Made by a program: the position numbers and the translations under genes. The notes under the pieces are model-generated. The model was given only the letters and a program-made list of their open reading frames with translations, was not told the DNA's origin and searched no databases. Shown here in pieces: positions 43,868 to 53,450 of a stretch of 64,000 nucleotides of DNA. The DNA is from an uncultured Bacteroidales bacterium (GTDB taxonomy: Bacteria > Bacteroidota > Bacteroidia > Bacteroidales > Muribaculaceae): NCBI GenBank assembly GCA_902782465.1, contig CACZNH010000006.1:62001-126000 (forward strand). The letters run 5' to 3'. The first letter of the stretch is position 1. Each line of letters opens with the position of its first letter.

Positions 43868-45253
43868 ATGATGGAAACATTGAATGACTTTTTCGCTACA
43901 ATGAGCGACTACTTGTGGGGCTGGCCGATGATCATTCTGCTGCTGGGAACCCACATATATTTGACTTTTAGATTGGGTGTGCCACAGCGCAAGCTGCTGA
44001 CTGCAATCCGTCTGTCAGTAAGCCGCGACAAGGGCTCGTCGGGCGACGTGTCGCAGTTCGGCGCCCTGGCCACTGCCCTGGCTGCTACCATCGGCACCGG
44101 CAACATCGTTGGTGTCGCCACTGCCGTTGCACTGGGTGGCCCTGGAGCCGTGCTTTGGTGCTGGTTGTCAGGCGTTTTTGGCATAGCCACGAAATATAGC
44201 GAAGGTCTTCTTGCCATCAAATATCGCGTCAAGGCCAAGGACGGCCGCATGCTGGGTGGACCCATGTATGCCCTGGAACGCGGCTTGGGCTGGAAATGGC
44301 TTGCCGTGCTGTTCGCCGTGTTCACCGCACTGGCGTCATTCGGTATCGGCAATACGGTTCAGGCCAATGCCATCTCAACCATCGCCAACGAATCCTACGG
44401 CATTCCCGCCTGGCTCACAGGCGGCGGTGTGTGCCTGCTGACGGCCCTGGTGCTGCTGGGCGGCATCAAGAGCATCGCCCGCGTGTGTGGCGCACTGGTT
44501 CCTTTCATGGCATTCTTCTACGTCATCGGCTGCATCTATATCCTGTTTGCCAACGGCCAATATGTGTGGCCCGCCATCAAGCTCATCTGTGAGTCGGCAT
44601 TCACACCTCAGGCGGCCGGCGGCGGTTTTGTGGGCACGACGGTCATCATCGCCGCACGCATGGGTATCGCCCGCGGCCTGTTCAGCAACGAGTCCGGTCT
44701 GGGTTCAGCGCCCATCGTCGCTGCCGCCGCCAAGACGCGTAACCCTGTGCGCCAGGCGCTGGTTTCCTCGACGGGCACATTCTGGGACACGGTCGTCATC
44801 TGCGCCTTCACGGGTCTGGTCATTGTCAGTTCCATCATCGCCCACCCCGACATCAGCGCCAGCGACGGAGCAGCGCTCACCAAGGCCGCCTTCTCCAAAA
44901 TTCCCTATGTGGGCAAGCCGCTGTTGACCTTCGGGTTACTGACCTTCGCTTTCACCACCATTCTGGGATGGTGCTATTACGGTGAGCGAGCCGTGGAATA
45001 CCTCAAGGGCAAGCGCTGGATGCTGGCCTACCGCATCCTGTTTGTGGCCATGGTGTTTGTTGGCAGTATCGTCAGCCTTGACATCGTGTGGAACGCCGCC
45101 GACTGCATGAATGCACTGATGGCCATTCCCAACCTTGTGGCTCTGTTGCTGTTAAGTGGCGTCATTGCCCGCGAGACAAAGCATTACCTGTATGGCGGAC
45201 GACTTGACGACCATGCACCCATCGACCCCGAAGAGGAAAAGGCCGAGAACTAA
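43868..45253 (+). CDS. alanine/glycine:cation symporter (AGCS family), second copy
   Basis: A 461-residue sodium-coupled amino-acid importer with about eleven membrane segments. Motifs: AATIGTGNIVGVATAVALGG near the N terminus, GMARGLFSNESG-like MGIARGLFSNESGLGSAPI in the middle. It is clearly divergent from the AGCS protein at 10692-12110 (which lacks the N-terminal LGTHIYLTFRLG), so these are not recent duplicates and may differ in substrate. The C terminus is acidic. Confidence 0.92.
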   Translation: MMETLNDFFATMSDYLWGWPMIILLLGTHIYLTFRLGVPQRKLLTAIRLSVSRDKGSSGDVSQFGALATALAATIGTGNIVGVATAVALGGPGAVLWCWLSGVFGIATKYSEGLLAIKYRVKAKDGRMLGGPMYALERGLGWKWLAVLFAVFTALASFGIGNTVQANAISTIANESYGIPAWLTGGGVCLLTALVLLGGIKSIARVCGALVPFMAFFYVIGCIYILFANGQYVWPAIKLICESAFTPQAAGGGFVGTTVIIAARMGIARGLFSNESGLGSAPIVAAAAKTRNPVRQALVSSTGTFWDTVVICAFTGLVIVSSIIAHPDISASDGAALTKAAFSKIPYVGKPLLTFGLLTFAFTTILGWCYYGERAVEYLKGKRWMLAYRILFVAMVFVGSIVSLDIVWNAADCMNALMAIPNLVALLLLSGVIARETKHYLYGGRLDDHAPIDPEEEKAEN

Positions 45254-45280
45254 ACAACCATTGTTGTCCGGTAAAAGAGT

Positions 45281-45617
45281 CCCGTTAGGGACGCAAGGTC
45301 ATAGGCAGGGATGAAGTGAGGCGTAGCCGAACGGAATCCCTGTACAATACGGCTATCCACAAACATTATAGCCCCGTCGGGGCGGTACTAATTCCTTGAA
45401 ATACAATCTGTCGCCCCGATGGGGCTATGTTATTGGATGTTATGTAAACAGGGGTTACGCTTCGCTCCACCCCTGCCCCTTTTTTGAGAAATCACAATTA
45501 TAGCATTGAAACTTAATGATTTGTGCTTGCTGTATCTCTTTTTAGCGGACACTATTGCTAAACAACTGTTATTAGCATCTGCTAAAAAGGCCATAGGCCT
45601 GACAATAATCCCATCCT
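45281..45617. repeat. composite intergenic repeat region, copy 2
   Basis: About 340 bp without a gene. It contains a 44-base segment starting ATAGGCAGGGATGAAG (45301) related to 19561-19605, an inverted pair AGCCCCGTCGGGGCG (45370-45384) and CGCCCCGATGGGGCT (45412-45426), and AAAAAGGCCATAGGCCTGACAA (45584-45605) matching 19535-19557 with one or two changes. The order of the modules differs from copy 1. Confidence 0.65.
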
Positions 45618-46859
45618 CTAGCGGGTTGCTTCGATTGCCTGGAGTTTCTGCGCTTCGCCCAGCTTGTAATAGATGTCACGCAGGGCATTAATCAGGTCCT
45701 GGTTGTTGGGATTGATGGCATAGGATTTTTCCAGGTAAGGCAAAGCCTCACGGTACATGGGATTGACCAGGTTGGCAAGCTGCCGGCCGTAAAGACGGCT
45801 GTTGCGGCGTGTTTCCTGTGCCTTATTGTAGAAATAGCGTCCCACGTTGAACAGTCCCAGCGCGTTGCTGTCGTTCAACTCGATGCAACGCTGGTAGTAA
45901 GGAAATGCCTCGAAGATATCATTCTGGTTCTCGATAATCAGCCCCTTGAGGTTGTAGAGTTCGTCATCGAGGGAATCGGTTACCATTGCATCGTCAATCA
46001 GGTCGTTGGCGCCCGAGTAGTCCTCGCGGCTGATATAGTCGTTGATAAGGATGCGGATGTATTGCGGGTCACTCGTTCCGAACTTGAGGAAAGCCTCCCA
46101 CGCCAGTTTCACCACCTCGGCATCATTGCCCAAATCGCTCAGACACACCAGTGCATAATCGTAGGCCTCCTTGTGGTTATATCCCATGTGGCGAGCCGTG
46201 CTGAAGAGACGAATGGCATCGATCGTATCGGCCTTCTGCCATGCAGCGATACCCTGATAGTAGCGCACCTCGCCCACCAGGCTGTCAGGCACACGCCATC
46301 TCGAGTCATCGGTGCGTGCAGCCATCCGGCAATAGTAATCCCATGCCTTGTAAGCGCCGTCCCAGTCCTTAATGTTATAAAGTTCGCTGCCCACGATGCG
46401 GTAATTGTCGTGGTGCTCGACCAGACGGTTGACCACATCCTTGCTGTACTTAGTCCTCACCTTGGGTCGCTTGGTCTTCTTGTCGATGACAGGTTCACCC
46501 TTCTTGTCAAGGATGTGGATAGTGTCGAGTTTGAGGGCATTCAGGCTGTAGTCATAGGCATCCAGCAGTGTGTGGCCCATCACCTTGGCGTCAATCTTCT
46601 TGCCCACACGGCGGTTATCCATGTATTTGTCATACTGCTCAATTTTGATGCGGTTGGCGAGTGCCCAGGTCTCAGCACGGTTACGCGTCTCGTCGTTGGT
46701 GAGCGCCGGTTGGAGCTTGTTGAAGGCCTTGTTGTAGCTGTCCACAGTCATCGTCAGACCGGTAATCGCTTTCTTGGCCTGGTCCACAAGCAGTTGCTGT
46801 GCCGCAGCATCAGTAGCCAGCGACACAACGGCAAGAAATATGATGACAATCTTTTTCAC
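45618..46859 (-). CDS. TPR-repeat periplasmic protein A
   Basis: A 413-residue exported protein (signal MKKIVIIFLAVVSLATDAAA, then Gln). It consists mostly of helical repeats with TPR spacing, such as AYKAWDYYCRMA, DAIRLFSTARHMGYNHKEAY and PYYQRCIELNDSNALGLFNV. It is a paralogue of the next gene: both contain DKKTKRPKVRTKYSKDVV or KDGSKKIKTKYSKEII and a C-terminal EAxPxLxKxxxxxPNN pattern. A protein-interaction scaffold in the periplasm is likely; the partner is unknown. It has its own promoter. Confidence 0.82.
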   Translation of the reverse strand: MKKIVIIFLAVVSLATDAAAQQLLVDQAKKAITGLTMTVDSYNKAFNKLQPALTNDETRNRAETWALANRIKIEQYDKYMDNRRVGKKIDAKVMGHTLLDAYDYSLNALKLDTIHILDKKGEPVIDKKTKRPKVRTKYSKDVVNRLVEHHDNYRIVGSELYNIKDWDGAYKAWDYYCRMAARTDDSRWRVPDSLVGEVRYYQGIAAWQKADTIDAIRLFSTARHMGYNHKEAYDYALVCLSDLGNDAEVVKLAWEAFLKFGTSDPQYIRILINDYISREDYSGANDLIDDAMVTDSLDDELYNLKGLIIENQNDIFEAFPYYQRCIELNDSNALGLFNVGRYFYNKAQETRRNSRLYGRQLANLVNPMYREALPYLEKSYAINPNNQDLINALRDIYYKLGEAQKLQAIEATR

Positions 46860-46883
46860 AATCTTTATTACCTAATGAGGCGG

Positions 46884-46914
46884 CAAAATTAGTCATTATT
46901 TGCCGATTACACAA
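46884..46914 (-). promoter_or_regulatory. promoter of TPR protein A
   Basis: TTG (46912-46914), a 20-bp spacer and TAATTTTG (46884-46891) on the minus strand. Confidence 0.65.
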
Positions 46915-46987
46915 CACCCGAGGGCGGTAGAAAAAATAGCGGGCAGTGGAAAATCCACTGTCCGCTATAATTATCTCAAATAAATGA

Positions 46988-48127
46988 TTAGATCTTGACA
47001 CCCATCATCTCAAACTTGTAGAGGATGTCATCAAGCACGCTCTGGGGCTTGGTGTTGCTGGGATCCAGTTCGATGGCCTTCTTCAGGAAAGGAATGGCCT
47101 CGTCGTAGATGGGTTTCAGCTTAGGAACAAGGTCCTTGGTGGTTGCGCTGGGATTATCATCGATAATCTTCTGAGCCTGCAGGTAGAGGCAACGGCCGAC
47201 GTCAAACTGAGCGTTGGCATAGGTAGGATCAACCTCGGTAGCATGACGGTAGAACGGCAGTGCAGCGTCAATGCCATCCTTGAGCTCAACGGTGAAGCCC
47301 ATGATGTCGTGCAGCGTAGCGTTGGCAGGATCACTCTTGAGAGCGTTCTCGATGAAGTTCTTGGCCTTGTCAAACTGGTTCTGGTCAAGCATAGTCTGAA
47401 CCATATTGGCGAGAGATGAGGTCTGGAACTCAACAATCTGATTCTCGGTATAACCCATCTTGCGAGCCTTGGTGAAGTTCTCGTAGGCGCTAGCAAAGTC
47501 CTGAATCTGGTACTGCGAATAGGCCTGGAAGAAACGCACCTGACTCAGCACGCTGTCGGCAGGAGACACTTCATTTGCGATAGCGAACGGTGAACGTGCA
47601 ATCTCGGCATAGTTACCAAAAGCATCAGCAGCATTCTTCCAATCGCTGGCTTGGAGGTATTCGTTACCTGCATTGGCAACGTCACCCATGTGCGATACGA
47701 GAGCGCCGATGATTTCCTTGCTGTATTTGGTCTTGATTTTCTTGCTGCCGTCCTTGTTGAGCTTGGGAGCACCATTCTTGTCCACCTCAACTACACTGTC
47801 AAGGGGCAATGCGGTCTGATAGAACATGTAGGCAGCGTTCAAAGCCTCATTCATCGCCTCTTTGTCAACGGCATCGGGCTGAATGAGTTTCATCTTGAAC
47901 ATCTCGTCATAGAGACCGAAGGCGGCCTTACCGGCGGTGTACCATGTGAGCACGTCGTTAGCCGACTCGGGGTTGGTAAGAGCGGGCTCAATGGCCTGCA
48001 ATGCTTCGGCCAAAGCCTGAGGATTGCCGGAGGCAACCTTCTTGGCGAGGTCTTTCACGAGGCTCATCTGAGCCGATGCGCCGAACGCCATGATGGCGGC
48101 TGCGGCAAAAAGAATCATCTTTTTCAT
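46988..48127 (-). CDS. TPR-repeat periplasmic protein B
   Basis: A 379-residue exported TPR protein; the signal peptide MKKMILFAAAAIMAFGASAQ sets the start at 48127. Repeats include SAYENFTKARKMGYTENQI and AALPFYRHATEVDPTYANAQ, ending with YDEAIPFLKKAIELDPSN. It lies 32 bp after gyrA and is probably on the gyrA transcript. The paralogue with its own promoter follows, suggesting duplication and separate regulation. Confidence 0.83.
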   Translation of the reverse strand: MKKMILFAAAAIMAFGASAQMSLVKDLAKKVASGNPQALAEALQAIEPALTNPESANDVLTWYTAGKAAFGLYDEMFKMKLIQPDAVDKEAMNEALNAAYMFYQTALPLDSVVEVDKNGAPKLNKDGSKKIKTKYSKEIIGALVSHMGDVANAGNEYLQASDWKNAADAFGNYAEIARSPFAIANEVSPADSVLSQVRFFQAYSQYQIQDFASAYENFTKARKMGYTENQIVEFQTSSLANMVQTMLDQNQFDKAKNFIENALKSDPANATLHDIMGFTVELKDGIDAALPFYRHATEVDPTYANAQFDVGRCLYLQAQKIIDDNPSATTKDLVPKLKPIYDEAIPFLKKAIELDPSNTKPQSVLDDILYKFEMMGVKI

Positions 48128-48159
48128 TTTTCTTAACAATTTAAGCTAGTTTATAATGT

Positions 48160-50730
48160 TTATTCGTTCTCGTTTTGTTGTTCCTCGGTGGTCTCGGGAT
48201 TCTCGGAGTTCTCAGGGGTCTCAGAGATCTCGGGAGCATCGGGAGTATTTTCATTGAACGCGTCGCGAACGCTCTCCTCGTCGGTCGTCTCGGGCTCGGT
48301 ATCCACCTTGCAAACGCTGGCTATCTCGTCGTTCTTCTTCTCCAGGTTGATGAGCCTTACGCCCTGAGTGGCGCGGCCCACAACACGCAGCGAGCTGACG
48401 CGGAGCCTGATAGCGATACCGCTCTTGTTGATGATAACAAGGTCGTTGTCGTCGTTCACATTCTTAATAGCAATAAGCTTGCCAGTCTTGGGAGTAATGT
48501 TAATAGTTTTAACACCCTTGCCGCCACGGTTGGTCACGCGGTAGTCCTCAAGGGCACTGCGCTTGCCCATACCCAGCTCTGAAACGACGAGCACGTCGTC
48601 GCGGGTACCGGCTCGCATGCAAATCATGCCGATGACCTCGTCACCCTCGGTCAGGGTCATACCCTTAACACCGGTTGCGGTGCGGCCCATAGCGCGAACC
48701 TTGGTCTCAGCAAAGCGGATTGCGTAGCCCTTGCTGTTGGCCAGGATGACCTCGCTGTTGCCCTCGGTAAGGATAGCGCCCACGAGCTGGTCGTCCTCGG
48801 CAATGTTCAAGGCGCGCACGCCGTTGGCGCGGGGACGTGAGTAGGCACTCAGACTCGTGCGCTTAACAATTCCCTTCTTGGTGGCAAATACAATATAATG
48901 TGACTGGTTGTACTCGGGATCGGTAAGAGCCGTTGCACGGACAAATGCCATGATGCGGTTCTCGCTGTCCAGATTCAGCAGGTTCTGGATAGCACGTCCC
49001 TTGCTGTTCTTGGTGCCCTCAGGAATCTCGAACACACGCAGCCAGAAGCAACGTCCGGTTGCGGTAAAGAACAGCATATAATTGTGGTTGGTAGCCTCAT
49101 AGACATACTCGATGAAGTCCTCATCGCGTGTGTCGCTGCCCTTGGCGCCCACGCCGCCTCGTGCCTGAGCACGGTACTCCTTGAGCGGGGTGCGCTTGAT
49201 ATAACCGAAGTGGGAGATGGTAATAATCATGGGATCGTCGCTGTAGAAGTCTTCAGCATTCATCTCCTCACTGGAATAAACGATTTGGGTGCGGCGCTCG
49301 TCGCCGAATTTCTCCTTGACCTCGAGCAGTTCCTGCTCGATAACCTTGCGGCACTCGGCGGGGTCGTCGAGGATGGCCTGCAGGTGCTCGATGGTCTTGC
49401 GCACCTCGGCCAACTCGTTGTGCAGTTTCTCCTGCTCCAAGCCGGTGAGCTGACGCAGACGCATCTCGACGATGGCACGGGCCTGAACCTCGGTGAGGTT
49501 GAAGCGCTCGCACAGGCGCTGGATGGCATGGTCGGTCGAGTCACTGCTCTTAATGATGGCGATGACCTCGTCAATGTTGTCGCTGGCAATAATCAGACCT
49601 TCCAGGATGTGGGCACGCTCCTTGGCCTTCTTGAGGTCATACTGGGTGCGGCGGATAACCACCTCGTGGCGGTGCTCCAGGAAGTAGTGCAACAACTCCT
49701 TGAGGTTGAGCAACATGGGACGGCCGTTAACCAGACACACGTTGTTCACGCTGAAGGAAGACTGCAGCTCAGTCATCTTGTAGAGCTTGTTGAGCAGCAC
49801 GTTGGGGTTGAAGTCCTTCTTCACGTCAATGACGATGCGCATACCATGGCGGTCGCTCTCGTCGTTGATGTCGGCAATGCCTTCAATCTTCTTCTCCTCG
49901 ACCAGACGGGCGATGTTCTCGATAAGGTCCTTCTTGTTGACGTTGTAAGGAATCTCGTTAACGACGATGCGCTCGTGGTTGTGCTCAGTCTCAATCTCGG
50001 CCTTGGCACGCACGACGATGCGTCCGCGTCCAGTCTCGAAGGCGTCTTTCACGCCCTGATAGCCGTAGATGATACCTCCCGTGGGGAAGTCAGGAGCCTT
50101 GATGTAGTTCATCAGGTCGCTTACCTCCATCTCGGGGTCCTCAAGCAGTGCCAGGCATCCATCGATGCACTCACCCAGATTATGGGGAGCCATGTTGGTT
50201 GCCATACCGACAGCGATACCCGTGGCACCATTCACCAGCAGGTTAGGGATGCGGGTGGGCAGCACCGAGGGTTCCTCGAGGGTGTTGTCGAAGTTGGGCA
50301 CGAAATCAACGGTATCCTTATCCATGTCCTCCATCATGCTCTCGCCCATCTTGTCGAGACGCACCTCGGTGTAACGCATGGCAGCAGGGCTGTCACCGTC
50401 GACCGAGCCGAAGTTACCCTGTCCGTCAACCAGCGGATAACGCATTGCCCACTCCTGGGCCAGACGGACCATGGCAAAGTAAACCGACGAATCGCCGTGG
50501 GGATGGTACTTACCCAGCACGTCACCCACGATACGTGCCGATTTCTTGTAGGGGGCATTGGAGTAGTTGCGCAACTTGTCCATGCCATAGAGAACCCTGC
50601 GGTGCACCGGCTTGAAGCCGTCGCGCACATCGGGTAGCGCACGAGCGACGATGACCGACATCGAATAATCGATGTAACTGGTCTTCATCTCGTTCTCAAT
50701 GTTGATCTCTAGAATTCGATCGTTGTCCAT
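48160..50730 (-). CDS. gyrA: DNA gyrase subunit A
   Basis: An 856-residue type IIA topoisomerase subunit. The active-site Tyr is about residue 120 (AAMRYTE) and the N-terminal [17 protein letters not shown] is typical. The six-bladed C-terminal domain starts near [12 protein letters not shown], a form of the GyrA box, which distinguishes it from ParC. The C terminus is a Glu/Asn/Pro-rich acidic tail. In the quinolone region Ser81 (E. coli Ser83) is present, but Phe85 is found where E. coli has Asp87; this may be the lineage norm. It introduces negative supercoils with GyrB, which is not encoded here. Confidence 0.95.
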   Translation of the reverse strand: MDNDRILEINIENEMKTSYIDYSMSVIVARALPDVRDGFKPVHRRVLYGMDKLRNYSNAPYKKSARIVGDVLGKYHPHGDSSVYFAMVRLAQEWAMRYPLVDGQGNFGSVDGDSPAAMRYTEVRLDKMGESMMEDMDKDTVDFVPNFDNTLEEPSVLPTRIPNLLVNGATGIAVGMATNMAPHNLGECIDGCLALLEDPEMEVSDLMNYIKAPDFPTGGIIYGYQGVKDAFETGRGRIVVRAKAEIETEHNHERIVVNEIPYNVNKKDLIENIARLVEEKKIEGIADINDESDRHGMRIVIDVKKDFNPNVLLNKLYKMTELQSSFSVNNVCLVNGRPMLLNLKELLHYFLEHRHEVVIRRTQYDLKKAKERAHILEGLIIASDNIDEVIAIIKSSDSTDHAIQRLCERFNLTEVQARAIVEMRLRQLTGLEQEKLHNELAEVRKTIEHLQAILDDPAECRKVIEQELLEVKEKFGDERRTQIVYSSEEMNAEDFYSDDPMIITISHFGYIKRTPLKEYRAQARGGVGAKGSDTRDEDFIEYVYEATNHNYMLFFTATGRCFWLRVFEIPEGTKNSKGRAIQNLLNLDSENRIMAFVRATALTDPEYNQSHYIVFATKKGIVKRTSLSAYSRPRANGVRALNIAEDDQLVGAILTEGNSEVILANSKGYAIRFAETKVRAMGRTATGVKGMTLTEGDEVIGMICMRAGTRDDVLVVSELGMGKRSALEDYRVTNRGGKGVKTINITPKTGKLIAIKNVNDDNDLVIINKSGIAIRLRVSSLRVVGRATQGVRLINLEKKNDEIASVCKVDTEPETTDEESVRDAFNENTPDAPEISETPENSENPETTEEQQNENE

Positions 50731-50827
50731 TTGTATTTTTACAATTTTAAATCTGTTCCGGGCACCGCACCGCAGGCAAAACTCCGCCCCAGGCTAGCAC
50801 GAGAGCCACGATATTAGGTTTAACTTA

Positions 50828-50857
50828 CAAAAATACGCATAATTTCTCATACGGCAA
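50828..50857 (-). promoter_or_regulatory. promoter of gyrA
   Basis: TTG (50855-50857), a 19-bp spacer and TATTTTTG (50828-50835). The predicted leader is about 90 nt. Confidence 0.6.
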
Positions 50858-50952
50858 GGCGTTTTGAGCCACTTTTTGACTGAAATGTCAATAAAATGTT
50901 TAATTGGCAAGGAAAAATCTATTTTACTAGCGGTTTTTAGGGGGATAAGTAG

Positions 50953-50960
50953 TACTTTTG
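50953..50960 (+). promoter_or_regulatory. -7 box of the exonuclease gene
   Basis: TACTTTTG, 27 nt before the ATG at 50988; the -33 element is unclear. Confidence 0.5.
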
Positions 50961-50987
50961 CTGCTAATTAGGACACCAAAATCAGAA

Positions 50988-51479
50988 ATGGATAACTTTG
51001 CCGCCATAGACTTCGAGACCGCCAACAGCGAACGCACCAGCGTGTGTGCCGTCGGCGTGGTCGTCGTGCGCAACGGCAGGATTGCCGACACGTTCTACTC
51101 CCTCATCCAACCCGAGCCCAACTATTACAACTACTGGTGCCAGCAGGTGCATGGACTGGGGCATGAAGACACCGACAATGCGCCCGTGTTCCCCGACGTG
51201 TGGGCACAGATTGAGCCGCTCATCGAGGGGCTGCCACTGGTTGCCCACAACAAGGCGTTTGACGAGAGCTGTCTGAAAGCGGTCTTCCGCTGCTATCAGA
51301 TGGATTATCCCGATTATGAGTTCTATTGCACCTGCCAGACGGCCAAACGCCTGCTCAAGTTCTTACCCAACCATCAGTTGCAGACCGTTGCCGCCTACTG
51401 CGGCTATGACCTGCTGCGCCACCACCACGCCCTTGCCGACGCCGAAGCCTGCGCCCACATCGCTTTGCAAATTCTTTAG
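50988..51479 (+). CDS. DnaQ-like 3'-5' exonuclease (DEDDh)
   Basis: A 163-residue stand-alone exonuclease domain. IDFETAN carries the first Asp/Glu pair, LVAHNKAFDES the second motif and HHALADAEA the HxxxxD motif of the DEDDh group. It resembles the proofreading epsilon subunit but is short, with no polymerase-binding tail, so it may trim RNA or DNA ends independently. The ATG at 50988 is chosen from the conserved MDNFAAIDFE; the frame extends upstream to 50958, which would overlap the -7 box. Confidence 0.9.
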   Translation: MDNFAAIDFETANSERTSVCAVGVVVVRNGRIADTFYSLIQPEPNYYNYWCQQVHGLGHEDTDNAPVFPDVWAQIEPLIEGLPLVAHNKAFDESCLKAVFRCYQMDYPDYEFYCTCQTAKRLLKFLPNHQLQTVAAYCGYDLLRHHHALADAEACAHIALQIL

Positions 51480-51480
51480 T

Positions 51481-51562
51481 TAGAAGTTAGGGGTTAGGAG
51501 TTAGGAGTTAGGAGTTAGGAGTTAGGAGTTAGGAATTAGGAGTTAGGAGTCAGGAGTTGGGA
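51481..51562 (+). repeat. GTTAGGA heptamer array, about ten units
   Basis: Tandem GTTAGGA units with a few variants (GAATTAGGA, GTCAGGA, GTTGGGA) fill the gap between convergent genes and run about 13 bp into the PPTase gene, supplying its stop codon. Confidence 0.85.
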
Positions 51563-52113
51563 GTGCAGACGGTGCAGATGAAACGGGGATAAATGGTGGT
51601 CTGGAAATGGTAGTCGGCGACATTGGCAAGCATTGAACGGATGTCTTCGTCCTTATATTTTCCCGTAAGCTTATAGAGGCTTTCCTTCATGGTCCACAGG
51701 CGGGTAAATTCCACCTCTGGGCACTGCGATGCAGCAATGCGTGCACACTCCTCGTAGCTCATGATTGCGGATGCCACCTCGGGGTCATATCGGTCTAAAC
51801 TCTCCACGTCAATGCCTATCGGTGAGGTACCGACGGCACACGCCACTGCCATGTTGCAATGACTCAGGCTGAAGTGAATTTCGGGATGACCCTCAAGATG
51901 CGGTTTTCCATTGGTTTCACGGATGATTGGCGGTACCTCGTTCATGCCAAACTCAATCGACAACGCCCGCTTTAACAGTAGGAACGCAGCGACACTGAGG
52001 CGCTGGTCACGCTCATGACGGTAACGCAGGGCATAGGCACGACGCTCTGGACTGACGGCAGCCAGAGCTGCCGTCAGGTCAAAATCGTCGATATGGTCAT
52101 CAATGTAAATCAC
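51550..52113 (-). CDS. 4'-phosphopantetheinyl transferase (Sfp-type)
   Basis: A 187-residue Sfp-superfamily protein. SPIGIDVESLDRYD carries the magnesium-binding Asp/Glu and LWTMKESLYKLTG the second WxxKE motif; HFSLSHC is the conserved substrate loop. It moves phosphopantetheine from CoA to a Ser on carrier domains, here most likely the two carrier domains of the NRPS upstream. It overlaps the MATE exporter gene by 4 bp, which puts it firmly in the operon. The last residues (Thr-Pro-Asn-Ser) and the TGA stop come from the heptamer array, so the true ancestral C terminus may have been longer. Confidence 0.92.
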   Translation of the reverse strand: MIYIDDHIDDFDLTAALAAVSPERRAYALRYRHERDQRLSVAAFLLLKRALSIEFGMNEVPPIIRETNGKPHLEGHPEIHFSLSHCNMAVACAVGTSPIGIDVESLDRYDPEVASAIMSYEECARIAASQCPEVEFTRLWTMKESLYKLTGKYKDEDIRSMLANVADYHFQTTIYPRFICTVCTPNS

Positions 52114-53450
52114 TGCTGCTTGAGTTCAAAGCGTACATGGGTGGCCCGGTGCAGCACAAAGATGGCGATGGCCTCGATGAGATAAGCGATGAGATAGCTG
52201 TACCATAGCCAGTCAGGCAGGGTGCGTGCCATGAGCCACAGCACGGGAATTACGGTCAGCGACAAGGCGAAGGAGATAAACAGCGCCATGTGGTGATGAC
52301 CGTAAAGCTTATAGACTATCATCAGCACATAGATATAGCAGAAGGGGATGAAACTCAAAGCAAAAACACGCAAGGCCGGTATGCTCTGAGTCAACATATC
52401 GGGTTCATCACAGCCGAACAGACGAGCGATGCCCTGGGGGTATAGCCACACCAGCAGACATGTGGCAATCATAGCCATAGTGATGAAACGGAAACCCCGC
52501 TTGATGACCATGCGCACACCATAGTTATCCTTCTTGCCCACCTGGATGGCACCAAGCGACTGCAACGTTTGGCAAGTGCCTGACAGGAACAGGTTATATA
52601 CCTGCAACAGATTCATACACAAGGCAAACACAAACATACCCGTGCGTCCTGTGGTCGATAGCACGATTCTGTTGGCACTAAAAAGCAGCAATGTCAAGCA
52701 AATCGACGCCACGGCAAGCGGCGCACCCTGATTGATGATGCGTTGCAGCGAGACGAGCAAGCCGTCACCGGTAAAGACAGGCACAAGGCGACGGTTCTCG
52801 GGTTTGCGCCAATGGGTAAGCAGGATGGCTATTCCCACGAGGTGCCCCACAACCGTCGCTGCCGACGAGCCCGTAATGCCCCAGTCAAACCACTGGATGA
52901 ACACGATATCAAGCAACAGGTTGACAACGTTGTCAACAATGACCGCCAGCGATACCAAACGCGGGCTGCCGTCAACGCCCACCATGGTCGAGAGTCCCCA
53001 CATCAGGATAAATGCAGGATTGCCGATGAGTAGTACTTGGATGTAGTCCTGGGCTAACGGCAGAATCCTCTCGTTGTCGCACATGAGGCGCGCTGTCTGG
53101 TTGGGGAACATCAATCCCCCCACCAGAGCAAGCAGCAAACCAAGCCCCACGCTCAACGACAGTGCTCGTGTGAAGAAGCGGCGTGCATCGTCAATCTTCT
53201 TTTGTCCTATCGCATAGGCTACCAGCATACCCGCACCTGCGTTGATGAGCAGGTGCATGGTGAAGATAAACTGGTTGATGGGCTTCGCCAGGGCAATGGC
53301 GCTCACGCCATCCTCACTGATGAGGTTGCCCACGATAATACCGTCCACCACGTTGCCAAGGCAACCCGAGAGGGCCACCAGGATATAAGCCCACAGGTAG
53401 CGGTAGAATTGAACGGTGATGTCACCGTCTTGCGGTCGCTTGTCCATCAT
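52110..53450 (-). CDS. MATE-family exporter
   Basis: A 446-residue multidrug and toxic compound extrusion transporter with about twelve membrane segments in two related halves; GCLGNVVDGIIVGNLISEDG near the N terminus is typical. MATE proteins export small organic molecules using sodium or protons. Its start overlaps the NRPS stop (TAATG) and its end overlaps the PPTase gene, so the simplest reading is export of the NRPS product or protection against it. A second Met at codon 2 is possible. Confidence 0.9.
   Translation of the reverse strand: MMDKRPQDGDITVQFYRYLWAYILVALSGCLGNVVDGIIVGNLISEDGVSAIALAKPINQFIFTMHLLINAGAGMLVAYAIGQKKIDDARRFFTRALSLSVGLGLLLALVGGLMFPNQTARLMCDNERILPLAQDYIQVLLIGNPAFILMWGLSTMVGVDGSPRLVSLAVIVDNVVNLLLDIVFIQWFDWGITGSSAATVVGHLVGIAILLTHWRKPENRRLVPVFTGDGLLVSLQRIINQGAPLAVASICLTLLLFSANRIVLSTTGRTGMFVFALCMNLLQVYNLFLSGTCQTLQSLGAIQVGKKDNYGVRMVIKRGFRFITMAMIATCLLVWLYPQGIARLFGCDEPDMLTQSIPALRVFALSFIPFCYIYVLMIVYKLYGHHHMALFISFALSLTVIPVLWLMARTLPDWLWYSYLIAYLIEAIAIFVLHRATHVRFELKQQ

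Noticed and set aside
45281-45480. Possible CRISPR-like repeats
   Set aside because: The palindromic pair is not followed by regularly spaced direct repeats or spacers and no cas genes are present.
49084-50637. 517-codon open frame antisense to gyrA
   Set aside because: Shadow of gyrA codon use; low-complexity Val/Leu/His composition and no independent promoter or motif.
51481-51562. Possible CRISPR or telomere-like repeat
   Set aside because: The units are 7 bp with no spacers; this is a simple tandem repeat in a chromosome interior.
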